This document shows, in pieces, positions 1 through 6,236 of a DNA stretch of 33,242 bases. The notes beneath the pieces were generated by a model that saw only the letters and a list, made by a program, of their open reading frames with translations, searched no databases and was not told the origin of the DNA. Source of the DNA: DATGMB01 sp035293845. Lineage in GTDB: Bacteria > Acidobacteriota > Terriglobia > Bryobacterales > Bryobacteraceae. The number at the start of each line of letters is the position of its first letter. Positions within the stretch are counted from its first letter, which is position 1. The stretch lies in the NCBI GenBank assembly GCA_035293845.1, contig DATGMB010000257.1, forward strand, positions 1-33,242, read 5' to 3'. A program made the position numbers and the translations under genes.

Positions 1-287
1 AAGGCCATCTCCAGCGCATCGAGCGCCAGGTTGATATCCGCCCCGTTCTTATCGCCGCGCGGCGAGGGGTCGCGCTGCACCATCTGCACGGCGTGTTCGG
101 AAAGGGCCCGCGTGGCCGATTCCTGTCTGCCCCAGTTCGCATACGCGAACTTGGTGACGATTTCGCCGCGTTCCTTCAGCGAGTCCAGCACCGCAGCCAC
201 GTCGAATTCGCGGTGCAGAGTGGACTTGACGCCGATTTCGATATTGTCAAAATCGATGAACACGGCGATCTTGAGTTTTTGTTCCAT
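1..287 (-). CDS. NYN/PIN-like domain protein (LabA/DUF88 family), 3' end beyond window
   Basis: The reading frame starts at ATG 287 and is still open at base 1, so only about 95 N-terminal residues are visible. The N-terminus reads KIAVFIDFDNIEIGVK: a beta strand ending in the D-F-D-N acidic motif typical of NYN (LabA-like, DUF88) nuclease-fold domains. A second acidic patch, DKNGADINLALD, corresponds to the conserved K-x-x-D motif that completes the metal-binding acidic cluster. Proteins of this family are predicted RNA-processing nucleases of the PIN superfamily; the substrate is unknown here. An AAGGA ribosome-binding site sits 4 bases before the ATG. It lies 185 bases downstream of tyrA on the same strand, separated by a structured spacer, so it may or may not belong to the same transcript. 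The family call is fairly sure; its role is not known. Confidence 0.8.
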   Translation of the reverse strand, partial: MEQKLKIAVFIDFDNIEIGVKSTLHREFDVAAVLDSLKERGEIVTKFAYANWGRQESATRALSEHAVQMVQRDPSPRGDKNGADINLALDALEMA

Positions 288-407
288 TGAGTCCTTCTTC
301 TTTTCGGGCCGGGGTCGTTTTCGAAGATGCAGCCCAGCCCCTGGTTGGCATTCGCGGTGTGAAGGATCGTGTTCCCCCGGCGACTTCCCGCACGCCGTGA
401 AGGCCGC

Positions 408-458
408 TCCGCCCTCGGGCCAACAGCCCGCCGGCGGAATAGAGAGGCTTTCGCCTCC
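408..458 (-). other. Two strong tandem hairpins in the tyrA-NYN spacer
   Basis: Read on the minus strand, the spacer first folds GGAGGC-GAAA-GCCTCT (443-458), a 6-bp stem (one G-U pair) capped by a GNRA tetraloop. A second hairpin at 408-438 follows, with outer stem TCCGCC/GGCGGA and inner stem CGGGC/GCCCG. No T-run follows, so a classical intrinsic terminator is not supported. It begins only 15 bases after the tyrA stop and could be a transcript-end stabiliser, a processing site or part of a small RNA. Seen directly; function is inference. Confidence 0.5.
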
Positions 459-472
459 AAGCGTAGTGTACC

Positions 473-1306
473 CTACTTTTCTTCCCGCAGGCGCGCGGAC
501 ATGCGCGCGCCGCGCCCGAATTCCTCCTGCAACTGCCGGGTACGCAAATTCTCCCGGATATGCTCCAGTTCCTGTATATATGCCGAAAGCGCGCCATCGA
601 TATGGCCGCTGTTGGTCGCCAGAATATCCCGCCAGAGATCGTATGAGCTCAGCGCCAGCCGCGTCATATCGAGCAGCCCCGAGCCCGAGACCGCCGTGTG
701 CGGCGTCCCTTCGAGCAAAGCGGCCAGCGCCGTCGACGCCAGTTGCGGCAGGTGCGACGTGCGCGCCACGACGCGGTCGTGCTCGTCGGCATCGAGCACC
801 GTGATCCGCGCGCCGATCCGCCGCAGCCAGCCGCGGAACTCCCGCGCCGCCGCGGTCTCCATCTCCGCCGGCTCGTCCGGCGTAAGCACCCACGTGCGCC
901 CGCGAAACAGCCCGGCATCGGCCGCCGCCGCCCCGCGCGTCTCCTTGCCGGCCATCGGATGCCCGCCCAGAAACTGCGCGCGCCGGATCGCCTGCCGCGC
1001 CGTGTCCACAATTTCACACTTGGTGCTGCCCGCGTCCGTGACCAGCGCCCCCGGCTTCAGCAGCGGATCGAGATGCCGGATCGTATCCAGAATGCGCCCG
1101 ATCGTCTGCGACAGAAATACGAGGTCCGCCTCCGCGACCGCTTCGGCCAGCGGCGCGCTGCCGTCGATCGCGCGGCAGGCCAGCGCATCCGCGATCGCCC
1201 GCTCCGAGCTGACCCCCACGATCGTCCCGCCGAACCCCGCTGCCCGCAGCGCCAGCCCGAAAGACGAGCCGATCAGGCCGGTGCCGATAATCGCTACCGT
1301 CCGCAT
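473..1306 (-). CDS. tyrA: Prephenate dehydrogenase (TyrA)
   Basis: This enzyme oxidatively decarboxylates prephenate to 4-hydroxyphenylpyruvate with NAD(P)+, the committed step to tyrosine. The 277-residue protein opens with a Rossmann fingerprint (AIIGTGLIGSSFGLAL, residues 5-20). It carries the TDAGSTK segment near residue 95 and the GGHPMAGKE motif near residue 120, whose His is the conserved catalytic residue of the TyrA family. The length fits a single-domain dehydrogenase; there is no fused chorismate mutase and no evident C-terminal ACT domain. It starts 7 bases after the stop of the DAHP-synthase-like gene and is the last biosynthetic gene of the trp/aro run. Chorismate mutase is encoded separately two genes upstream, so together they supply chorismate to prephenate to hydroxyphenylpyruvate. 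Confidence 0.93.
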   Translation of the reverse strand: MRTVAIIGTGLIGSSFGLALRAAGFGGTIVGVSSERAIADALACRAIDGSAPLAEAVAEADLVFLSQTIGRILDTIRHLDPLLKPGALVTDAGSTKCEIVDTARQAIRRAQFLGGHPMAGKETRGAAAADAGLFRGRTWVLTPDEPAEMETAAAREFRGWLRRIGARITVLDADEHDRVVARTSHLPQLASTALAALLEGTPHTAVSGSGLLDMTRLALSSYDLWRDILATNSGHIDGALSAYIQELEHIRENLRTRQLQEEFGRGARMSARLREEK

Positions 1307-1313
1307 CCGTGGC

Positions 1314-2327
1314 TCAAATGCTCCGCCCCACCGCCTCTGCGACCCGCCGCAGCTCTTCCGCCAGTTCCGCGAACTGCTCCGCCGCGAGCGACTCGGCGCC
1401 GCCGCTCGACGCGTGATCCGGGTCCGGATGCACCTGGACGATCACGCCATCCGCGCCGGCCGCCACGGCCGCGAGCGCCATCGCCGCCACTTTATCCCGC
1501 CGCCCGGTCGCCTGCGAAGGAGCGGCCACCACCGGCAGATGCGTCAGTTTCTTCAGCACCGGGATCGCGGAAATGTCCATCGTGTACGCCGTGGATGTCT
1601 CGAACGTGCGGATGCCGCGCTCGCAAAGGATCACGCCATAGTTGCCGCCGGCCAGAATGTGCTCGGCCGAAAGCAGCAGCTCTTCGACGGTCGCCGCCGT
1701 CCCGCGCTCGAGCAGCACGGGCTTCGGCTGGCGCCCCAGCTCGCGCAGCAGCGCGAAATTCTGCATATTGCGTGCGCCCACTTGCAGGATATCCGCGTAA
1801 CCCGCCACGAGCTCCACCTGCGCCGGCTCCGCCACTTCCGTGACCGCCTGCAGGCCGTGGCGGTCCGCCGCTTCGCGCAGCAGCCGCAGCCCTTCCTCGC
1901 GCATCCCGGCAAATCCGTATGGCGCATGGAGCGGACGGAACACGCCGCCGCTCAGAACGCGCGCGCCCGCCGCCGCCGCCGCTTCCGCCGTGCGGCCGAT
2001 CTGCTCGGGACCCTCCACGCTGCCCGGCCCCGCGATCAACACCACACGGACGCCGCCGATTTCGACGCCGCCTGCGCGCACCACCGTTCCCTGCGGCCGG
2101 AAGCCGCGGCTCGCCAGCTTGTACGGCGAAATGATGCGGTGCGCTTCCTTGACCCCTTCCATCACGGTGAAGACTTCGAGATCGAAATCGTCCGCGCCGC
2201 CCACTCCGCCGAGCAGCGTGTGCCGGACGCCCGTCGAACGGTGCACGTCGAAGCCCATCTCCACCATGCGGCCGATCACCGCATCGATCTGCTCCTCGGT
2301 CGCGCCCTGCTGCATCACGACTAGCAT
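1314..2327 (-). CDS. aroF: Class I-beta DAHP synthase homologue, predicted non-catalytic
   Basis: The 337-residue protein aligns, from memory of the family, along its whole length with Thermotoga-type 3-deoxy-7-phosphoheptulonate synthase: an N-terminal ferredoxin-like regulatory domain (about residues 1-70), then a TIM barrel. Family landmarks persist, such as QVGARNMQNF near 182-191 and ILCERGIRTFE near 233-243. The catalytic site is lost. The metal ligands Cys102, His272, Glu298 and Asp309 of the Thermotoga enzyme (numbering coincides) are here Gly (AGPGSVE), Gln (APSQATG), Gln (VQVHP) and Gly (SSGGAE). The KPRTSP substrate loop is RPLHAP, and the Lys of VLLKRG is Glu207. The frame is intact and codon use matches the neighbours, so it is not an ordinary decaying pseudogene. 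The start overlaps the chorismate mutase stop by 7 bases. The fold is certain; loss of activity is inferred. Confidence 0.85.
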   Translation of the reverse strand: MLVVMQQGATEEQIDAVIGRMVEMGFDVHRSTGVRHTLLGGVGGADDFDLEVFTVMEGVKEAHRIISPYKLASRGFRPQGTVVRAGGVEIGGVRVVLIAGPGSVEGPEQIGRTAEAAAAAGARVLSGGVFRPLHAPYGFAGMREEGLRLLREAADRHGLQAVTEVAEPAQVELVAGYADILQVGARNMQNFALLRELGRQPKPVLLERGTAATVEELLLSAEHILAGGNYGVILCERGIRTFETSTAYTMDISAIPVLKKLTHLPVVAAPSQATGRRDKVAAMALAAVAAGADGVIVQVHPDPDHASSGGAESLAAEQFAELAEELRRVAEAVGRSI

Positions 2328-2629
2328 GGCTTCTCGTTCTCCGATTGCATGCGCACCCGCTGAATGCGGCGCATTTCATCGATAATGCGCTCGAAGATGC
2401 GGCGCACCGCCTCCGGCGAAAGCGGGCCGTGGTTGGCCGCCGCGATGTTGGCGAACACCTGCTCCTCGCGCTTCGGCTCGTATACCGGCAGATCGGCGTG
2501 GCGCTTCACCCGCCCGATGTCCTCCACCACGCGCGTGCGCTCGTTCAGCAGCGCCACAATGCGCCGGTCGACATCGTCGATCGTCACGCGGAATTCCTCC
2601 AGGCGCGCGCGCGCTTCGTCTTTATTCAT
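2321..2629 (-). CDS. Chorismate mutase, AroQ class (monofunctional)
   Basis: This gene converts chorismate to prephenate, the first step of the Tyr/Phe branch. ATG 2629 is chosen because it forms an ATGA overlap with the trpA stop and gives a 102-residue protein of the normal all-helical AroQ size; the longer frame upstream reads into trpA. Residues matching the E. coli AroQ active site are present: Arg14, Arg31, Lys42, Arg54, Glu55 and a Gln in helix 3 (RRIQ), with Glu51 where E. coli has Asp48. It is thus expected to be active. Its stop codon lies inside the start of the DAHP-synthase-like gene (7-base overlap), so the two are probably translationally coupled. In several bacteria an AroQ domain is fused to or bound by class I-beta DAHP synthase, which makes this pairing meaningful. 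Confidence 0.9.
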   Translation of the reverse strand: MNKDEARARLEEFRVTIDDVDRRIVALLNERTRVVEDIGRVKRHADLPVYEPKREEQVFANIAAANHGPLSPEAVRRIFERIIDEMRRIQRVRMQSENEKPC

Positions 2630-3429
2630 ACGCCGTTCCGGAATCCGCTCTTCAGCTCGCGCACGAAGGCTTCGAGGTGCTGGCACAGCGCCGGATCGTT
2701 CGCGTGCCGCTCGATCGTCCGCACGATTGCGCTCCCCACCACCACCGCGTCCACCTGTCCGGCCAGCTCCGCCACGTGCTCCGGACGCGAGACGCCGAAG
2801 CCGACCGCCAGCGGCAGATCCGTCACCGCCCGCACCGAGCGGATCAGCGGCGCGGCCTGGCTCGAAAGCGATTCGCGCTCGCCCGTCACCCCCGTGCGCG
2901 AGACCAGGTAAACAAATCCCGAGGAATACTCCGCCACCAGCCGCAGCCGCCGCGGGGTGCTGGTGGGCGCGGCCAGGAACACGGTATCCAACCCTTGGCC
3001 GTGCATCGCGCCGATGTATTCGTGAGCTTCTTCGACCGAGGCGTCAATGAGCAGGCAGCCGTCGATCCCCGCCTGCGCCGCATCGGCCGCCAGCCGCGCG
3101 AGCCCGTACCGCATCACCGGGTTGAGATACGTGAACAGCAGCAGCGGAACCTCCGACCGCCGCCGGATCTCCGCCGCGATTTCGAGCACCCGCGCGAGCG
3201 TGGTTCCCGCCCGCAGCGCGCGTTCTCCCGCCGCCTGGATCGCCGGGCCGTCGGCGATCGGATCGGAGAACGGCACCCCCAGCTCGATCAGGTCGGCCCC
3301 GCCCCGCACCAGCGCCTGGACCAGTTCCGGGGTCCGCTCCGGTGAGGGATCGCCCGCCGTCAGGTATGCGACCAGCCCTTTGCGCCCGTCCCGCCGCAGC
3401 GCAGCGAACATATTTCCGATGCGCGTCAA
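2626..3429 (-). CDS. trpA: Tryptophan synthase alpha subunit
   Basis: TrpA cleaves indole-3-glycerol phosphate to indole and glyceraldehyde-3-phosphate and forms the alpha2beta2 complex with TrpB. The 267-residue barrel protein has the two catalytic acids at the E. coli positions, Glu49 (ADLIELGVPFSD) and Asp60 (DPIADGP). It also has the SRTGVTGE loop and the phosphate-binding GFGVS and VVVGSAIV segments. The start is TTG 3429, supported by a GGAGG motif 8 bases upstream and by good N-terminal agreement with the family; the in-frame ATG at 3411 would cut the first helix. Unusually, trpB and trpA, normally overlapping or adjacent, are separated by 124 bases holding an inverted repeat. The stop overlaps the chorismate mutase start (ATGA). 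Confidence 0.95.
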   Translation of the reverse strand: MTRIGNMFAALRRDGRKGLVAYLTAGDPSPERTPELVQALVRGGADLIELGVPFSDPIADGPAIQAAGERALRAGTTLARVLEIAAEIRRRSEVPLLLFTYLNPVMRYGLARLAADAAQAGIDGCLLIDASVEEAHEYIGAMHGQGLDTVFLAAPTSTPRRLRLVAEYSSGFVYLVSRTGVTGERESLSSQAAPLIRSVRAVTDLPLAVGFGVSRPEHVAELAGQVDAVVVGSAIVRTIERHANDPALCQHLEAFVRELKSGFRNGV

Positions 3430-3445
3430 GCCGCCAGCCTCCCTC

Positions 3446-3540
3446 TAACCGCAGAGTCGCGGAGAACGCAGAGATGGCGCGGAGAGTTCTCTTGGAATTT
3501 CTCCGCGTGATCTCTGTGTTCTCTGTGTCTCTGCGGTGAA
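3446..3540. repeat. Dispersed ~95-bp inverted repeat, copy 1 (between trpB and trpA)
   Basis: This is an imperfect palindrome. One end reads taaccgcagagtcgcggaga and the other reads, in complement, ttcaccgcagagacacagag; both arms are built of cagag/agaacgcagag units around a short centre. It is closely related to the copy at 32871-32964. It occupies almost the whole trpB-trpA gap and ends just before the trpA GGAGG site. No open frame or transposase is present, so it resembles a REP/MITE-like non-autonomous element. The RNA would fold into a long hairpin inside the trp operon transcript. Confidence 0.85.
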
Positions 3541-3553
3541 GAGCTGCCTTCGC

Positions 3554-4750
3554 TCATTTCTCCTCCAGCTCCGGAAAATTCTCCCGGTAGAGATCGATGT
3601 CCTTATCTCCCCGCCCCGAAAGGTTCACCACAAAGATCTGGTCTTTCGCCTCCGGCGCGCGCCGTACAGCTTCCGCCACCGCGTGCGCCGATTCGAGCGC
3701 CGGAATGATCCCCTCGGTCCGCGAAAGCAGCCGCGCGGCGGCCAGCGCTTCGGCATCGGAGATGGCCGTGTATTCGGCGCGCCGCTGGTCGTGCAGCCAG
3801 GCGTGCTCCGGCCCGATCATCGCGTAATCGAGACCCGCGGAAACCGAATGCGTCAGCGCGATCTGCCCGTCGGCATCCTGCAGTACGACGCTGTAAGCCC
3901 CCTGCAGCACCCCCGGCGCGCCGCCCCGATAACGGGCCGCATGTTCGCCCAGCCGCTCGCCGCGCCCCCCGGCCTCCACACCCACCAGCGTGACCGCCGA
4001 ATCCGGTAAAAACGCGTGAAAAATGCCCATCGCGTTGCTGCCGCCGCCGACGCAGGCGATCACGCAATCCGGCAGCCGCCCGGCCGCTTCCAGGATCTGC
4101 CCCCGCGCCTCTTCCCCGATGACCTTATGAAAATCCCGCACCATCATGGGATAGGGATGCGCGCCCAGTACCGAGCCCAGCAGGTAATGGGTGCTCTCCA
4201 CGTTGGTCACCCAGTCCCGCATCGCTTCGCTGATGGCGTCCTTGAGCGTGCGGCTGCCGCTGGTCACCGGCTCGACGCGCGCGCCCAGCATGCGCATGCG
4301 GAAGACGTTCAGCCGTTGCCGGCGCATGTCCTCCTCGCCCATGTACACCACGCACTCGAAGCCCATCAGCGCCGCCGCGGTCGCGGTGGCCACGCCGTGC
4401 TGCCCCGCGCCCGTTTCCGCGATAATCCGCCGCTTGCCCATGCGCCGCGCCAGCAGCGCCTGCCCCAGGCAGTTATTGATCTTGTGCGCGCCGGTGTGGA
4501 GCAGATCCTCGCGCTTGAGCCAGAGGCGCGCGCCGCCCATCGACTCGCTCAGCCGCTCCGCGAAGTACAGCGGCGTCGGCCGGCCGGCGTAGTTCCGCAG
4601 AAGGTCGGCCAGCTCGGCCTGGAACGCCGGATCTTCGCGCGCCTCGAAGTACGCCTTCTCCAGCTCTTCGATCGGCGCCATGAGCACTTCCGGAACGTAG
4701 CGGCCGCCGTAAGGTCCGAAGTGGCCGCCTGGATCGGGTTGGGCCATCAT
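3554..4750 (-). CDS. trpB: Tryptophan synthase beta subunit
   Basis: TrpB condenses indole with L-serine to form tryptophan, using PLP. The 398-residue protein has the N-terminal FGPYGGRYVPE signature and the PLP-binding lysine in HTGAHKINN (Lys90). It also shows the GAGQHGVATA loop, the GGGSNAMG phosphate-binding loop and a C-terminal LSGRGDKD segment; its length is normal for TrpB1. The start is ATG 4750 (ATGATG, so 4747 is possible). It overlaps the trpF stop as ATGA and has a GGAGG 7 bases upstream. A longer upstream frame exists but runs through trpF in another frame and is not coding. It is the TrpA partner despite the repeat inserted between the two genes. Confidence 0.96.
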   Translation of the reverse strand: MMAQPDPGGHFGPYGGRYVPEVLMAPIEELEKAYFEAREDPAFQAELADLLRNYAGRPTPLYFAERLSESMGGARLWLKREDLLHTGAHKINNCLGQALLARRMGKRRIIAETGAGQHGVATATAAALMGFECVVYMGEEDMRRQRLNVFRMRMLGARVEPVTSGSRTLKDAISEAMRDWVTNVESTHYLLGSVLGAHPYPMMVRDFHKVIGEEARGQILEAAGRLPDCVIACVGGGSNAMGIFHAFLPDSAVTLVGVEAGGRGERLGEHAARYRGGAPGVLQGAYSVVLQDADGQIALTHSVSAGLDYAMIGPEHAWLHDQRRAEYTAISDAEALAAARLLSRTEGIIPALESAHAVAEAVRRAPEAKDQIFVVNLSGRGDKDIDLYRENFPELEEK

Positions 4751-5370
4751 GCCTGAGCCTCCATGGCCGCCTTGGCGGCTTTCAAAAAATCGCGCATTTT
4801 GTCGTGGTCCTTCTTGCCGGGCGAGCTCTCGATCCGCGAGCACGCATCCACACCCCACGGGCGCGCCAGCGAGATCGCCTCGGCGACGTTCCCAGCGTCC
4901 AGCCCGCCCGCGAGAATAATACGCCAGCCCGTGCCGCCCGCGACCCGCCAATCGAATGGAATCCCCGCGCCGCCGTAGGCGGCACCGGCCGGCCCGTCCA
5001 GCACCAGCGCCTCCGCCGGAAAACCGCCGAACCGCGAGGCGTCGAACGCGCCGTTCACGCGGCAGGCCTTCCACACCGTGAGCGATGCCGGGCAATCCGC
5101 CGCCGTCTCGTCGCCGTGCAACTGCGCGGTGTCGAGCCGCGCCCGCGCCGCGATCTCCTCCACCCGCTCCTTCGGCTCGTTCACGAACACGCCGGCGCGC
5201 CGCACACCCGGCGCCGTCCGGATCGCCGCCGCACGCTCCGGCTCGATGTACCGCGGGCTCTTCGGGTAGAAATTGAACCCGATCGCGTTGGCTCCGCCCG
5301 CAATGGCCGCGTCCGCGTCCTCCTGGCAGGTGATGCCGCAGATCTTCAGGACGAAGCCTTTCCCGATCAC
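4747..5370 (-). CDS. trpF: Phosphoribosylanthranilate isomerase
   Basis: TrpF performs the Amadori rearrangement of N-(5-phosphoribosyl)anthranilate to CdRP, the third step of the tryptophan branch. The 207-residue TIM barrel has the catalytic Cys11 in LKICGIT, the GFNFYPKSPRYI segment, QLHGDE near residue 83, and the catalytic Asp125 in LVLDGPAG. The usual GGTG-K-FDW phosphate loop appears as YGGAGIPFDW, a mild deviation, and LAGGLDAGNV follows. It overlaps trpC upstream (ATGA at 5367-5370) and trpB downstream (4747-4750), so all three are likely translationally coupled. Confidence 0.95.
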   Translation of the reverse strand: MIGKGFVLKICGITCQEDADAAIAGGANAIGFNFYPKSPRYIEPERAAAIRTAPGVRRAGVFVNEPKERVEEIAARARLDTAQLHGDETAADCPASLTVWKACRVNGAFDASRFGGFPAEALVLDGPAGAAYGGAGIPFDWRVAGGTGWRIILAGGLDAGNVAEAISLARPWGVDACSRIESSPGKKDHDKMRDFLKAAKAAMEAQA

Positions 5371-6191
5371 GCCGCCAGCTCCCGCAGCGCCGCCGCCGGG
5401 TCGCCCGACTTCATGAGGTGTTCGCCCACCAGAAACGCCGAGTAGCCCGCCGCCCGCAGCGTCGCGATATCCGCCGGCCCGTGGATGCCGCTCTCACTCA
5501 CGAGCAGCGCGCCCGCCGGCATGTGTTCCGCAAGCTCCAGCGAGGTCTCGAGCGTCACCGCGAACGTCGTGAGATCGCGATTGTTCACGCCGATCAGGTC
5601 CGCGCCGGCAGCGGCCGCCACATCCAGTTCCCGGCGGTTGTGCACTTCGACCAGCGCGGCCATGCCGAAGCGCGCCGCCTCTTCCCGGAACTCGCGGATC
5701 TCGCGCTCGCCGAGGATCGCGGCAATCAGTAGAATGGCGTCCGCGCCGTGCGCTGCCGCTTCCGCGACCTGCGCGCGCGCGATGGTGAAATCCTTGCGCA
5801 GCACCGGCAGCGCCACCGCTGCCCGCGCGGTCTCCAGGTCCGCGAGGCTGCCCTGAAAATACGGCCCGTCCGTCAGCACCGAGACCGCCGCCGCCCCGCC
5901 CCGCTGGTAATCCGCCGCGATCCGCGCCGGATCGAAATCCGCCGCCAGCAACCCCTTGCTCGGCGAAGCTTTCTTGACTTCGGCGATAATCGCCGGCGTC
6001 CGTGCCGCCAGAGCCTGCCGGAAATCGCGCCGCTCGCCGCGCCGTTCCGCCGCCATCCGCTCCCACGCCGGCACGCAGGCCGCCGCGCGGGAAAGCTCTT
6101 CCCGCTTGCTGGCGACAATCCGGGCCAAAATGTCTGGAACGGTATCGGTCAAAGGAGTTTCTATTATGGTATCAGACGCCTGCAGCGCCAA
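5367..6191 (-). CDS. trpC: Indole-3-glycerol phosphate synthase
   Basis: TrpC closes the indole ring, converting CdRP to indole-3-glycerol phosphate. The protein (up to 274 residues) shows the family order: ILARIVASKREEL near the N-terminus, IIAEVKKASPSKG (catalytic Lys), SVLTDGPYFQGS, VLRKDFTI (catalytic Lys), ALVEVHN (catalytic Glu), IGVNNRDL and LVSESGI. The start is uncertain. The longest frame begins at TTG 6191; no ATG or good ribosome-binding site is visible, and family members usually begin near the VPDILARIVA segment, about 17 residues later, where another TTG (6152) is available. It lies 45 bases after the DUF58 gene and overlaps trpF by 4 bases. Confidence 0.94.
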   Translation of the reverse strand: MALQASDTIIETPLTDTVPDILARIVASKREELSRAAACVPAWERMAAERRGERRDFRQALAARTPAIIAEVKKASPSKGLLAADFDPARIAADYQRGGAAAVSVLTDGPYFQGSLADLETARAAVALPVLRKDFTIARAQVAEAAAHGADAILLIAAILGEREIREFREEAARFGMAALVEVHNRRELDVAAAAGADLIGVNNRDLTTFAVTLETSLELAEHMPAGALLVSESGIHGPADIATLRAAGYSAFLVGEHLMKSGDPAAALRELAA

Positions 6192-6217
6192 CCGGGCGAT
6201 CGTGGGTCAACCTCATA

Positions 6218-6229
6218 GCGAGCGCTCGC
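6218..6229. other. Perfect 12-bp palindrome in the DUF58-trpC gap
   Basis: GCGAGCGCTCGC is a perfect 12-base palindrome centred in the 45-base gap between the DUF58 stop and the trpC start. It could be an operator or merely a GC-rich coincidence. No promoter hexamers were recognised beside it. Confidence 0.25.
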
Positions 6230-6236
6230 CACGATC

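Noticed and set aside
288..472. Spacer as 4.5S/SRP RNA or 6S RNA
   Set aside because: The conserved SRP loop motif (GGTCAGG...GGAAGCAG) and a 6S-like long closed stem with central bubble are not present; only local hairpins are seen.
369..2324. Long plus-strand open frame (651 codons) opposite tyrA and the DAHP-synthase homologue
   Set aside because: Arg/Ala/Pro-rich low-complexity translation with no domain, running antisense across two well-supported genes; a GC-rich shadow.
1314..2327. DAHP-synthase homologue as a sequencing-error artefact or decaying pseudogene
   Set aside because: The changed residues are spread over several hundred bases, each a clean codon change without frameshift or stop, and the gene keeps overlaps with both neighbours.
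1314..2327. DAHP-synthase homologue as KDO8P synthase
   Set aside because: It has the class I-beta N-terminal ferredoxin-like domain and GARNMQNF / ILCERGIRTFE segments; metal-independent KDO8P synthases lose only the Cys and lack this domain.
6151..6168. Plus-strand AAAGGAG followed by ATG opposite the trpC start
   Set aside because: The frame behind it is an antisense shadow of the trpC 5' end and the DUF58 gene without any domain; the ribosome site is probably chance.
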